NCBI GenBank assembly: GCA_934746645.1
Contig: CAKVFE010000001.1
Location: 1 to 64,000, forward strand
Length of the DNA: 64,000 nucleotides
Direction: 5' to 3'
From: an uncultured Clostridia bacterium
GTDB lineage: Bacteria; Bacillota; Clostridia; Christensenellales; UBA1242
Position 1 is the first letter of the stretch. Each line of letters begins with the position of its first letter. The position numbers and the translations under genes are program-made. The notes beneath the pieces were generated by a model. That model was given only the letters and a program-made list of their open reading frames with translations. It ran no database searches and was not told the origin of the DNA. This document shows positions 15,817 to 24,704 of this stretch, piece after piece.

Positions 15817-17940
15817 TTACTTATTTTCGCTTTCTTTAGGTTTCTTTACAATATGTGTATAATCACATTGTTCATTAGAACATTTATATCTAGTATTGCC
15901 ATATACACTCTTTTTAGTTAAATAGTGTCCACATTTTGGACATTTATATTCTGTAGGTATTTCCCAAGAAATAAAATCACATTCTGGATATCCAGAACAT
16001 CCATAGAAAGTCTTACCCTTTTTGCTTTTACGCTCATATACAGGCTTTCCACATTTTGGACATTTTGCTATTTCTTTTGTTATTGGTTGTATATTTTTAC
16101 AAGTAGGATAATTAGAGCAAGCTAAAAACTCACCATACTTACCTGTTCTAATAACCATTTTACCACCACATTTATCACAAATTATATCAGTTTCTTTTGG
16201 TGGTATCTTAAACTTAACACTATCTTTATCACAAGCATATAGAAGTTTTTCAAATCCTTTGTAAAAATCTCCTACCATATCAACCCAGTTTATACCGTGT
16301 TCTGCAACATCATCAAGTTCACTTTCCATTTTTGCAGTAAACTTAACATTGATAATATCTGAGAAATACTTTTCAAGCAATTCATTTATTTTTTCACCCA
16401 ACTCAGTAGGTTTTAAATATTTGCCATCTTTTTCAGTATATTTTCTACTTGCTAATAATGTAATAGTTGGAGTATATGTAGCTGGTCTACCAATACCCTT
16501 TTCTTCCATTTCTTTAACTAGTGTAGCTTCAGTAAATCTTTGAGGTGGTTTTGTATACTTTTGAGTTGGATTCAATTTTTCAAGATTTAAAACATCTCCT
16601 TCAACAAGTACTGGCAAATTAGCGTTAAGACCTTCGTCATTGTCATCTTCAGGTTCTTCTTTCTTTGTTGATTTTTTATCCATATTGTATGCAGCCATAA
16701 AGCCATCAAATACTGGAGTTTTACCACTTGCTTTAAACAAATAATTTCCATTATTAATTTCGGCAACTACAACATTATGTGTAGCTTCTGCCATTTGACT
16801 AGCTACAAATTTGTTATAAATTAACTTATATAATTTGTAATTATCTGCACTCAAATAAGGTTTTACCTTTTCTGGTGTACGATCTAGTGAAATAGGTCTT
16901 ATAGCTTCATGCGCATCTTGTGCAGTATCTTTTGTTTTATAGTAGTTAGGAGTGCTAGGTACATATTTTTCTCCATAGGTTGCAATTATGTGCTTTTTAG
17001 CCATTTCCATTGCTTCTGGAGCAACTCTAACAGAGTCTGTACGGATATAGGTAATCAATGCTACCTTTCCTTCATCTCCTAAATTAACACCTTCATATAA
17101 TTCTTGTGCACAAAAGCTTGCTTTTTTAAGATTAAAGCCAAGTTTGTTAAGAGCTTCTTGTTGCATTGTTGATGTTGTGTATGGTGCTTGAGCGTGTGTT
17201 TTTTGCAAACTCTTTTTAACAGATTTTACAACAAATGTACCCTTACCAATTTCTTCAACAACCTTATCCATTTCCTCTTTATTAGGGATATTGGCTTTTT
17301 TATTGTTTATTTTGGTCAATGTTGCTTTAAATATATCCTTTTTAACCTTTGGATATAATTCTGCGTTTAAAGTCCAATATTCAGTTGGAACAAATTTTTC
17401 AATTTCGTGTTCTCTATCAACAACTAATTTTAAAGCAACACTTTGTACACGACCTGCACTCAATCTTGGTTGTATTTTTTTACATAGAATAGGAGAAATT
17501 TTGTAACCCACTAATCTATCCAAAACACGACGAGCTTGTTGAGCATTAACCAATTTAATGTCAATACCTCTAGGATTAGCCAAACCCTTTTGTACTGCAT
17601 TTTTAGAAATTTCGTTAAATGTAATACGAATAGGTGAATTTTCATCTAGTCCTAACACATAGCACAAATGCCAACTTATTGCCTCTCCCTCTCTATCAGG
17701 GTCAGTTGCCAAATATATTTTATCAGCTTTTTTAGCTTTTTCCTTTAGCATTTTTACTATTGCTTCTTTATCTGGCATAATCTCATATTGAGGTTTAAAA
17801 TGATCGTGTAGATTAACTGCCAATACATTGGCTGGCAAATCTCTAATATGTCCCTTTGTAGCAACTACTTCATAGTCACTTCCCAAATATTTTTTGATGG
17901 TATCTTGTTTGCCGACACCTTCTATAATAACTAAGTTCAT
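15817..17940 (-). CDS. topA: DNA topoisomerase I
   Basis: Type IA topoisomerase that relaxes negative supercoils. The TOPRIM domain (residues 1-110) has E7 and the ATDPDREGEA motif (78-87). The catalytic tyrosine is Y298 in LITYIRTDS. The C-terminus has three four-cysteine zinc ribbons (CDKCGG, CPKCGK and CPKCGH units, about residues 610-700) that bind single strands and RNA polymerase. Length (707) is normal. Located between dprA and trmFO, as in B. subtilis. Confidence 0.97.
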   Translation of the reverse strand: MNLVIIEGVGKQDTIKKYLGSDYEVVATKGHIRDLPANVLAVNLHDHFKPQYEIMPDKEAIVKMLKEKAKKADKIYLATDPDREGEAISWHLCYVLGLDENSPIRITFNEISKNAVQKGLANPRGIDIKLVNAQQARRVLDRLVGYKISPILCKKIQPRLSAGRVQSVALKLVVDREHEIEKFVPTEYWTLNAELYPKVKKDIFKATLTKINNKKANIPNKEEMDKVVEEIGKGTFVVKSVKKSLQKTHAQAPYTTSTMQQEALNKLGFNLKKASFCAQELYEGVNLGDEGKVALITYIRTDSVRVAPEAMEMAKKHIIATYGEKYVPSTPNYYKTKDTAQDAHEAIRPISLDRTPEKVKPYLSADNYKLYKLIYNKFVASQMAEATHNVVVAEINNGNYLFKASGKTPVFDGFMAAYNMDKKSTKKEEPEDDNDEGLNANLPVLVEGDVLNLEKLNPTQKYTKPPQRFTEATLVKEMEEKGIGRPATYTPTITLLASRKYTEKDGKYLKPTELGEKINELLEKYFSDIINVKFTAKMESELDDVAEHGINWVDMVGDFYKGFEKLLYACDKDSVKFKIPPKETDIICDKCGGKMVIRTGKYGEFLACSNYPTCKNIQPITKEIAKCPKCGKPVYERKSKKGKTFYGCSGYPECDFISWEIPTEYKCPKCGHYLTKKSVYGNTRYKCSNEQCDYTHIVKKPKESENK

Positions 17941-17951
17941 TATTCCTCCGA

Positions 17952-19034
17952 TTATTTGCTATAAAAATTACCCGGCAATTTTTTAATAAGACCTTTTAAC
18001 TCCAATCTTATTAACATAGTGTTAAGTTCTTTGCTATCCATACCACTTTTAGCCAAAATCTCTTCGTAGTGGACCTCATTAACATCTATTATATCTAAAA
18101 TTAACTTATCTGTTAAACTATACTGCACAATATTTGTTTTATTTTCTACAAATTTCTTACCTAAAAAATTAAGAACATCATTAGGTTCAAGCGCAATTGC
18201 ACTTTGACAATTCTTTATAATTTTATTACAACCACTAGAATATGTATCACTTATTCTTCCAGGGATAGCAAATACTTCCCTACCATATTCCAATGCATAA
18301 TTTTTTGTGTGCATACTACCACTTTTCTCAGTAGCTTCAGTAATAAGCACAGCTTTGCTCAAACCAGCAATAATTCTGTTACGAATTGGAAAATAATATG
18401 TTTGTGGTTTTTCATTAGGTTTATGTTCACTTATAAGCAAACCACCAGACTTTACAATATCATTTGCCAAATTAGTATTAGTTGCTGGATATATTTCATT
18501 TAATCCGCCACCCAAAACTGCTATAGTTTTGCCACCAGCTTTTAAACAAGATTCATGTGCAAATGTATCTATACCATCTGCTAGTCCACTTACTATTGTC
18601 ACACCACATTTTGCAATAGCACTACTAAATTGTTCTGTGATATCTTTACCATATCTTGAAGCTCTTCTTGAACCTACTATAGCTAAACAAGTACTATTAA
18701 GTAATTCTATATCACCTTTTGCATATAAAACAATTGGTGGTGTATCTATTTCTTTTAATAGTATTGGATAACTATCACTCAATATAGTTATTACACTAAT
18801 ATTTGATTTTTCCAAATTATTTATATAAGCATTGAGTTTATATTCTTCATAATCTTCTTTAAATTTATCTAATTCCTTATTATCGATATATTCACTTATT
18901 TGAGATACAAACATATCATAATCATTAAATAAATTATTTAAGTCTACATTCTCAATAATAGCCATTTGTTTCTTATAAGATATAAAACTACAAGTACTTA
19001 AATATAATACTGTCTTTTCACTTTTATTTAACAT
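17952..19034 (-). CDS. dprA: DNA processing protein DprA (Smf)
   Basis: Loads RecA onto incoming single-stranded DNA during transformation and protects it. The Rossmann-like core shows VGSRRASRYG, SGLADGIDTFAHE and PIRNRIIAGLS, all diagnostic. A helical N-terminal part (1-90) and a C-terminal winged-helix segment flank it; 360 residues is typical. It begins one base after the comM stop codon. With comM next door this suggests natural-competence capacity, although both genes are widely kept in non-competent bacteria. Confidence 0.95.
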   Translation of the reverse strand: MLNKSEKTVLYLSTCSFISYKKQMAIIENVDLNNLFNDYDMFVSQISEYIDNKELDKFKEDYEEYKLNAYINNLEKSNISVITILSDSYPILLKEIDTPPIVLYAKGDIELLNSTCLAIVGSRRASRYGKDITEQFSSAIAKCGVTIVSGLADGIDTFAHESCLKAGGKTIAVLGGGLNEIYPATNTNLANDIVKSGGLLISEHKPNEKPQTYYFPIRNRIIAGLSKAVLITEATEKSGSMHTKNYALEYGREVFAIPGRISDTYSSGCNKIIKNCQSAIALEPNDVLNFLGKKFVENKTNIVQYSLTDKLILDIIDVNEVHYEEILAKSGMDSKELNTMLIRLELKGLIKKLPGNFYSK

Positions 19035-19035
19035 A

Positions 19036-20571
19036 TTAATTATTCCAATATTTTTTATCTAATGTTCTATAAGATATTGCTTCCATTAGATGATCTAACT
19101 CTATATTTTCTTTTCCATCTAAATCGGCTATTGTTCTAGCCACCTTTAGTATACGACTATACGCTCTAGCACTTAAACCAAAACTATCAAACGCCAACCT
19201 TAATGTTTCTTCACTATCTTTATCTAGTTTACAATACTTTTTCAATTGAACATCATTCATTTTAGAATTGCTATAGTTTTTACTATTCTTATATCTATCA
19301 AGTTGTATTTGACGAGCTTTGTCTACTCTAGCTTTTACATCTTCACTGCTTTCTTCCAATGTATCACTATTTAAATCTCCAAATTTAACATTGTCAACTT
19401 CTATATGCATATCTATTCTATCCATCAATGGACCTGACAATTTCGCCAAATATTTGTGTATTTGTTGTGGAGTACATTTACAAGGCTTTTCTTTATTACC
19501 AAAGTTGCCACATGGACACGGATTCATACTTGCTATCAATGTAAAATTGGCTGGATATTCTACAGTGTTATCTAATCTAGCAACATTGATAACTCCATCT
19601 TCCAATGGTTGTCTTAATGTTTCTATAGATTGACGAGAATATTCTGGTAATTCATCTAGGAATAATACACCATTGTGTGCAAGACTTATTTCTCCTGGTT
19701 TAGCATTACGGCCACCACCAGTTAATGCAACAGTTGTTGCTGTATGATGTGGCGAACGGAATGGTCTACTGCATACAATACCAACTGAACTATCCAAAAC
19801 GCCAGCTACGCTATGTATCTTTGTTACTTCTAAAGCTTCTTCAAAAGTAAGTTTTGGTAATATACTAGGAAAACATTTTGCTAATAATGTCTTGCCTGAA
19901 CCCGGTGGTCCTATCATAAGTAAATTATGTCCACCAGCAGCTGCAATCTCTAATGCACGCTTTGCATTATTTTGTCCTTTAACATTTTTAAAATTGTATG
20001 GACTATCATATTGATTGACTGTTTCATTATAATCTATAAAAGGTACAGGCTCTAGTTTGATTTCATTATTAAGAAAATCTATAGTTTCTTTTAATGATTT
20101 AACAGCATAGACATTAATACCTTTTAAATAACTAGCTTCGTTGCGATTGTCATAAGGAATAATAATATTGGTGTATCCTTGTTGTTTTGCTGCAATCAGT
20201 ATCGGCAATACACCATTAATTTTTCTTACAGTGCCATCTAAAGACAATTCGCCTAAAAAGACATAGTCTTTAGATTTATCTATTTTTACTTGATTAGATG
20301 CAGATAAAATACCTACAGCTATAGCAAGATCATATATTGGACCTTCTTTTTTTGTATCTGCTGGAGCTAAGTTAATAGTTATTTTATTGGTTGGATATCT
20401 AAGTCCACTATTTTTGATAGCACTTCTAACTCTTTCTTTACTCTCTTTTATAGCAGTGCCAACCAATCCAACTATATCATATCCCGGCAAACCTTGATTG
20501 ATATCAATCTCAGCTCTTACCGAATACCCAGTGATACCAGTAAGCCCAAAACTTTTTATTATTGAAAGCAT
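19036..20571 (-). CDS. comM: YifB/ComM family Mg-chelatase-like AAA+ ATPase
   Basis: AAA+ helicase family that extends heteroduplex during recombination in transformation. The N-terminal Lon-like ChlI domain (residues 1-170) contains GLPGYDIVGL. Then comes Walker A MIGPPGSGKTLLAK (near 218-231), GVLFLDELPEY as Walker B, MNPCPCG with clustered cysteines, and the C-terminal ARAYSRILKVARTIADL. Length 511 is standard. It is the first gene of the operon continuing into dprA, topA, trmFO, hslU, helD, tcdA and a thioredoxin-like gene. Confidence 0.94.
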   Translation of the reverse strand: MLSIIKSFGLTGITGYSVRAEIDINQGLPGYDIVGLVGTAIKESKERVRSAIKNSGLRYPTNKITINLAPADTKKEGPIYDLAIAVGILSASNQVKIDKSKDYVFLGELSLDGTVRKINGVLPILIAAKQQGYTNIIIPYDNRNEASYLKGINVYAVKSLKETIDFLNNEIKLEPVPFIDYNETVNQYDSPYNFKNVKGQNNAKRALEIAAAGGHNLLMIGPPGSGKTLLAKCFPSILPKLTFEEALEVTKIHSVAGVLDSSVGIVCSRPFRSPHHTATTVALTGGGRNAKPGEISLAHNGVLFLDELPEYSRQSIETLRQPLEDGVINVARLDNTVEYPANFTLIASMNPCPCGNFGNKEKPCKCTPQQIHKYLAKLSGPLMDRIDMHIEVDNVKFGDLNSDTLEESSEDVKARVDKARQIQLDRYKNSKNYSNSKMNDVQLKKYCKLDKDSEETLRLAFDSFGLSARAYSRILKVARTIADLDGKENIELDHLMEAISYRTLDKKYWNN

Positions 20572-20613
20572 AATTACTCCTAAATAACAATTGCATAAAA
20601 TTGTACGCTAATA

Positions 20614-20642
20614 ATGATATCAAAATAATCAATATTTAACAA
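20614..20642 (-). promoter_or_regulatory. Promoter of the comM operon
   Basis: Minus strand: -35 TTGTTA (20637-20642), 17-bp spacer, extended -10 TGA-TATCAT (20614-20622). It lies 45 bp ahead of the comM start and could drive the ten-kilobase operon. Confidence 0.6.
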
Positions 20643-20761
20643 CAAAATGACATCAATTAGCCGTAAATATATTTTATATATAATATATAATTTATTTATG
20701 CAATTAAAAAATGTCTTTAAATCATATTGATGCAATTAGTGTTTTTATATGTAAAAGAAAT

Positions 20762-20785
20762 AAAAAAACCGCAAATTATTGCGGT
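20762..20785 (-). terminator. rplS terminator
   Basis: Stem ACCGCAA/TTGCGGT with a 4-base loop, followed by seven T's on the minus strand, just past the rplS stop codon. Confidence 0.88.
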
Positions 20786-20792
20786 AATTTTA

Positions 20793-21152
20793 TTATTCTT
20801 CAGTTTTTGTATTTTGTTTCTCTTTAATCTTTGAAGCTTTACCAGAAAGATTACGCAAATAATAAAGTTTTGCACGTCTAACTTTACCTTTCTTAAGAAC
20901 TTCAATATGATCGATACGAGGGCTGTGTAATGGGAAAGTCTTCTCAACACCAACACCGAAAGAAACACGTCTAACTGTGAAAGTTTCTCTAACACTAGAA
21001 TGTTTTTTAGCTATAACAACACCTTCAAAAGCTTGAAGACGCTCTTTATCTCCTTCAACAATCTTAATGAATACTCTAACAGTATCACCAATACCAAATT
21101 CTGGTAGTTCAGGTTTTAAATTTTCTTTTTCTATTAAATCGATTAAGTTCAT
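20793..21152 (-). CDS. rplS: 50S ribosomal protein L19
   Basis: Sits at the 30S-50S interface. The 119-residue protein has the family blocks GDTVRVFIKIVEGDKER, FEGVVIAKKHSSVRETFTVRR and the HSPRIDHIEVLKKGKVRRAKLYYLR signature. Elsewhere it follows trmD; here it lies after yraN and has its own promoter, leader and terminator. AGGAGG is 11 bases before the ATG, a rather long spacing. Confidence 0.97.
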   Translation of the reverse strand: MNLIDLIEKENLKPELPEFGIGDTVRVFIKIVEGDKERLQAFEGVVIAKKHSSVRETFTVRRVSFGVGVEKTFPLHSPRIDHIEVLKKGKVRRAKLYYLRNLSGKASKIKEKQNTKTEE

Positions 21153-21230
21153 GACTTACAATTCCTCCTAATATTATATTAGTTGTTCATGACTCACATT
21201 TGTAAAAATCAGCGGACCAACCGAAGTCAC
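21153..21230 (-). ncRNA. rplS leader RNA with duplicated start-codon context
   Basis: About 78 nt. The 5' arm TGACT (21225-21229) can pair with AGTCA at 21190-21194, enclosing a CGG/CCG mini-stem and the sequence TCCGCTG. The AGTCA belongs to AGTCATGAAC (21185-21194), an exact copy of the ten bases around the true start codon (21147-21156). The copied ATG opens a three-codon frame (ATG AAC AAC TAA). The 5' arm could pair with either copy. L19 mRNA leaders are a known low-GC Gram-positive class; membership is likely but not verified. Confidence 0.5.
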
Positions 21231-21236
21231 TAAATA

Positions 21237-21265
21237 ATAATAACATATCAATATTATTATTACAA
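21237..21265 (-). promoter_or_regulatory. rplS promoter
   Basis: Minus strand: -35 TTGTAA (21260-21265), 17-bp spacer, extended -10 TGT-TATTAT (21237-21245). The predicted start near 21230 coincides with the 5' arm of the leader stem. Confidence 0.55.
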
Positions 21266-21322
21266 GTATTTTTTGCAAAATATTCGCAAATAATTTAAAA
21301 TTTTCGCTATTTTAAGTCATAT

Positions 21323-21661
21323 TTAAAATGCGTCAGTAATATGTGTAATTTCTGTTCCTAAAATATCTATAACATCAAATCTTATTGGACTATTAAGGCA
21401 ATTGTTGGACTGCAAATATGCTAAAGCGACTTGTCTAATTTTGTTTTGTTTATATGTCGTAACACTCTCTCTAGGAAGTCCAAATTGTGTTGTGTGTCTA
21501 TGTTTAACTTCAACAAACACAATAGTCTTTTTATATTTTGCTATAATATCAATTTCGCCATATTGTGTAGAATAATTAGTTTCCAAAATTTTATATTTAT
21601 TTTTGACTAAAAATTCTTTAGCCATTCTTTCGCCTTCAACACCTAAATTATTCATGTTCAC
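21323..21661 (-). CDS. yraN: YraN family (UPF0102) nuclease-like protein
   Basis: 112-residue protein with a Holliday-resolvase-like fold. The pattern GEIDIIAKYKKTIVFVEVKHR carries the restriction-endonuclease-type D-(x)n-ExK residues, preceded by the N-terminal G(V/E)EGERMA-K motif. The biochemical role is unclear across the family. It overlaps the end of rnhB by 14 bases, as in many Firmicutes; a second in-frame ATG lies two codons in. Confidence 0.9.
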   Translation of the reverse strand: MNMNNLGVEGERMAKEFLVKNKYKILETNYSTQYGEIDIIAKYKKTIVFVEVKHRHTTQFGLPRESVTTYKQNKIRQVALAYLQSNNCLNSPIRFDVIDILGTEITHITDAF

Positions 21662-22253
21662 CTACAAAATTTTTTATAAACGAATTGCGATGTATAGGAC
21701 ATTTACCATATTTTTTAAGATTGTCTATATGTTCTTTAGTACCATACCCTTTATGCTTTTTAAAATTGTATTCAGGATAAATTTTATCTAACTCTACCAT
21801 TAGTCTATCTCTTGTAACTTTTGCAAGTATTGATGCTGCTGCAATATTATAACTTTTTGCATCACCTTTAATAATACTTTCCGTTTTTATACCTATATCC
21901 AATGGTACTGCATCTATTAATACTAGTTCTGGTTGTACATTTAAACCTATTATTGCCTGTTTCATACCCATTTTTGTTGCATTTAGTATATTTATCTCAT
22001 CAATAACTTTTTCGCTTATTAGCTCTATTTTGTAGCTAATAGCAGTGTTTACAATTTTGTCATACAATTCTTCCCTTTTCTTTTCGGAAAGTTTTTTACT
22101 ATCATTGATTTCTTCAATAATTTTATCTTTTTCCATAGGCATAATGCACGCAGCAACACATACTGGTCCAGCCAAAGGTCCACGACCAGCTTCGTCAACT
22201 CCAGCAATTAATGTTGTACCATTATTATAATACTCTAATTCATAATCAAGCAT
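21648..22253 (-). CDS. rnhB: Ribonuclease HII
   Basis: Removes ribonucleotides and RNA-DNA hybrids. The 201 residues carry AGVDEAGRGPLAGPV with catalytic D-E, ILNATKMGM, LVLIDA and AAASILAKVTRDR, all classic RNase HII motifs. The start overlaps the rbgA stop by eight bases; its Shine-Dalgarno is weak, which suggests coupling. Confidence 0.95.
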   Translation of the reverse strand: MLDYELEYYNNGTTLIAGVDEAGRGPLAGPVCVAACIMPMEKDKIIEEINDSKKLSEKKREELYDKIVNTAISYKIELISEKVIDEINILNATKMGMKQAIIGLNVQPELVLIDAVPLDIGIKTESIIKGDAKSYNIAAASILAKVTRDRLMVELDKIYPEYNFKKHKGYGTKEHIDNLKKYGKCPIHRNSFIKNFVGEHE

Positions 22254-23136
22254 CTTGGTTTAACCTATCTTTTACCTTTAATCTATTGATATCTGAAACT
22301 TTTTCTAAAGATATTTTTCCTAATCTACAGCTTTTAAAATCATTGATTAATGCAAAAGCACCTCTATCATAATCAAGTTCGTTCTTTCTTAACAAATATC
22401 CACGACTTTGACATATTTTTTCCAAAATCATAATTGGCTCGTCATCTTCAAGAATAGATATGTTATATCTATTTTCAATAATACTTTTATCTATCTCTAG
22501 TATATTTTCAATAAAATCAAGGCTTAAACTTGGTATATCTAAAACTTCTTCTTTAATTGAACCAATATAAGCCAAATGATGTGCTACAAGATTATTGTCA
22601 AAAGCTGGCCACAATGTACCCGGTGTATCAAGTATTTCGATACCACTAGCAATTTTTACCCATTGCTTACCTTTTGTAACACCCGGTCTATTGCCTGTAA
22701 TAGCTTTTGCTACGCCACACAAATTGTTAATCAATGTACTTTTACCAGAATTAGGGACACCTAAAACCATAGCTCTAAGTATAGTATTAACACCTTTAGC
22801 CTTTAATCTATCAACTTTTGGTTGTAACGCACTACGAATAGCAGTTTCAACTTTTTTAGCAGTACCACTTTCTGTAGAATTAAGCATAATACAACTAGCA
22901 CCTAACTTAGAAAAATATGATTGCCATTCTTTTGTGGTTGTCGCATCTGCCATATCACATTTGTTAAGCACATAAATTATAGGTTTGTCACCTATCAAAC
23001 TATTAAGTTTTGGGTTTACACAAGAATATGGTGCTCTAGCATCAAGTACATAAATAATTGCATCTACTACTTTAATCTCTTTTTCCATCATTCTAAGTGC
23101 TTTGGTCATATGACCCGGAAACCACTGTATAATCAT
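22246..23136 (-). CDS. rbgA: Ribosome biogenesis GTPase RbgA (YlqF)
   Basis: Circularly permuted GTPase needed for late 50S assembly. The motif order confirms permutation: G4 (VLNKCDMA) comes first, then G1 (GVPNSGKSTLINN), then G3 (LDTPGTLWP). The N-terminal QWFPGHMTKA signature and the C-terminal ANTAR-like helical domain are present; 296 residues is typical. It lies four bases after trmD. Confidence 0.95.
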   Translation of the reverse strand: MIIQWFPGHMTKALRMMEKEIKVVDAIIYVLDARAPYSCVNPKLNSLIGDKPIIYVLNKCDMADATTTKEWQSYFSKLGASCIMLNSTESGTAKKVETAIRSALQPKVDRLKAKGVNTILRAMVLGVPNSGKSTLINNLCGVAKAITGNRPGVTKGKQWVKIASGIEILDTPGTLWPAFDNNLVAHHLAYIGSIKEEVLDIPSLSLDFIENILEIDKSIIENRYNISILEDDEPIMILEKICQSRGYLLRKNELDYDRGAFALINDFKSCRLGKISLEKVSDINRLKVKDRLNQDA

Positions 23137-23140
23137 AGTA

Positions 23141-23827
23141 TTAATCCTTTTTGTTTAATTTTTCTAATAAATCAGGTCTATATTTTTTTGTTTCTAAAAT
23201 TTTTTGTTCTTGTTTCCATTTAGCTATTTCCTTATGGTTGCCATTAAGCAATACATCTGGCACTCTTAATCCCATAAATTCTTGAGGACGAGTATATTGA
23301 GGATACTCCAACAATCCATCAGAAAAGCTTTCGTCTTCTACACTATCTGAATTATGTAATACGCCATCGACATATCTACTTACAGAATCAACAAGTGCCA
23401 TTGCTGGTATTTCGCCACCAGTCAAAACAAAATCGCCGACACTAATTTGTTCGTCAACACATAATTGAATAATTCTTTCATCAAGACCTTCATAATGTCC
23501 ACAAATAATAACAAGATGTTTGATATCGTTAGCCATTTGAATAACTTTATTTTGACTAAGAGGAGTACCTTTTGGTGACATATAGACAACATAACTATCT
23601 GGAGTAATAACGCTTTGTATTGCATCATAAATTGGTTGTGGAGTTAATACCATTCCTGCTCCACCACTAAAAGCATAATCATCTACTTTTTTGTGTTTGT
23701 CAAGAGAAAATTCTCTAAAATCAACCACATCAATCTGAAGTATACCCTTATTGATTGCTTTACCAATTAAACTTTCTTTTAAAGCATCAAACATTTTTGG
23801 AAACAATGTTAATATTGTTATTTTCAT
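23141..23827 (-). CDS. trmD: tRNA (guanine-N1-)-methyltransferase
   Basis: Makes m1G37, which prevents +1 frameshifting. SPOUT knot motifs are visible: FSGGAGMVL, YMSPKGTPL, IICGHYEGLDERI and FVLTGGEIPAMALVDS. 228 residues is normal. Its start overlaps the rimM stop by four bases (ATGA), giving the standard rimM-trmD pair. Confidence 0.96.
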   Translation of the reverse strand: MKITILTLFPKMFDALKESLIGKAINKGILQIDVVDFREFSLDKHKKVDDYAFSGGAGMVLTPQPIYDAIQSVITPDSYVVYMSPKGTPLSQNKVIQMANDIKHLVIICGHYEGLDERIIQLCVDEQISVGDFVLTGGEIPAMALVDSVSRYVDGVLHNSDSVEDESFSDGLLEYPQYTRPQEFMGLRVPDVLLNGNHKEIAKWKQEQKILETKKYRPDLLEKLNKKD

Positions 23828-24294
23828 ACCATAACCTCAGACAAAATATTACCATCAACTACAACAATCTTTTTATCATCATCAACAGAAATAATTAAAT
23901 TAGGTACAACAGCTATTGTTTTATCATTGTCCAAAGTGTAAATATCTGTAGAACCAAAATTGTCTACTGCAACAATAGTGCCCACAACTTCTGAATTAAC
24001 TACTATTTGATATCCCAAATTATTATTAATAATATTGGCTATATGTTCATCTACAAATGTATATACTTTTTGTCCACGAAGACTTTCTACTTGATTGATA
24101 TCTGTAAGTTCTTTTGTTTTTACAACAAAAAATCCACCTCTATCAGTAGTTGATAACACTGTATATTGATTTTTGCCTATAGTAATATTTTTCAAATCTT
24201 TAAAAAGTTGAAATGAATCAATTTTATGTTTTATTCTAAATTCACCTTTTAAACCTTGTGGTTTTGTCAATGTCCCCAATTCTATTTGTTTCAT
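23824..24294 (-). CDS. rimM: 16S rRNA processing protein RimM
   Basis: Assembly factor for the 30S head that binds S19. The 156 residues show the opening LGTLTKPQGLKGEFRIKH and a PRC-barrel second half with VGTIVAVDNFGSTDIYTL. It is the first gene of the rimM-trmD-rbgA-rnhB-yraN transcript. Confidence 0.94.
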   Translation of the reverse strand: MKQIELGTLTKPQGLKGEFRIKHKIDSFQLFKDLKNITIGKNQYTVLSTTDRGGFFVVKTKELTDINQVESLRGQKVYTFVDEHIANIINNNLGYQIVVNSEVVGTIVAVDNFGSTDIYTLDNDKTIAVVPNLIISVDDDKKIVVVDGNILSEVMV

Positions 24295-24333
24295 AATATT
24301 CCTTTCAAATGCCTATATTAAGGATTTTTTAGT

Positions 24334-24356
24334 TACTTTGCAAAGTACTATACTTT
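24334..24356. promoter_or_regulatory. Overlapping palindromes in the rimM leader
   Basis: TACTTTGCAAAGTA (24334-24347) is a perfect 14-bp palindrome, and its AAAGTA half forms a second dyad with TACTTT at 24351-24356. They lie just after the predicted rimM transcription start and could be an operator or a 5' mRNA stem. Confidence 0.5.
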
Positions 24357-24365
24357 AATATACTT

Positions 24366-24394
24366 ATTTTAGCATATTTATAATATAATTACAA
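24366..24394 (-). promoter_or_regulatory. rimM-trmD promoter
   Basis: Minus strand: -35 TTGTAA (24389-24394), 17-bp spacer, extended -10 TGC-TAAAAT (24366-24374). It sits immediately after the khpA terminator. Confidence 0.65.
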
Positions 24395-24396
24395 AA

Positions 24397-24426
24397 TAAA
24401 AAAGTGCTAAATAAAGCACTTTTATT
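24397..24426 (-). terminator. Terminator after khpA
   Basis: Stem AAAAGTGCT/AGCACTTTT with a 6-base loop, symmetrical A and T tracts, 34 bases after the khpA stop. Separates ylxM-ffh-rpsP-khpA from rimM. Confidence 0.8.
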
Positions 24427-24456
24427 TTTTTACCCATTATTAATGTGTAAAGTAAA

Positions 24457-24687
24457 TTAAGAAATTTTAACAATAAAGCGTCTACCAGATTTTGCACTAG
24501 CAGATTTGATTATTGTACGGATAGAGTTAGCAATTTTGCCACCCTTTCCAATAACTTTTCCTAAATCTGAAGGATCTACAGATACTTTTAAAATAACAAC
24601 TTTTTCACTTTCGATTTCGGTTGATACTTCTACTTTATCTGGATTGTCAACTAATGACTTAACAATATAACTAATTAATTGTTCCAT
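24457..24687 (-). CDS. khpA: KH-domain RNA-binding protein KhpA (YlqC)
   Basis: Small RNA-binding protein that pairs with KhpB/Jag in Gram-positives and affects cell elongation and division. The 76 residues form one KH domain with the GKVIGKGGKIANSIR loop (GxxG). Position directly after rpsP is the standard Firmicute arrangement. Confidence 0.94.
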   Translation of the reverse strand: MEQLISYIVKSLVDNPDKVEVSTEIESEKVVILKVSVDPSDLGKVIGKGGKIANSIRTIIKSASAKSGRRFIVKIS

Positions 24688-24704
24688 ATTATCCTCCTAG
24701 ATAA

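Noticed and set aside
20572..20792. Small coding genes in the comM-rplS gap (including a 92-residue frame overlapping rplS)
   Set aside because: The frame is a shifted reading of rplS plus AT-rich spacer and has no initiation signal.
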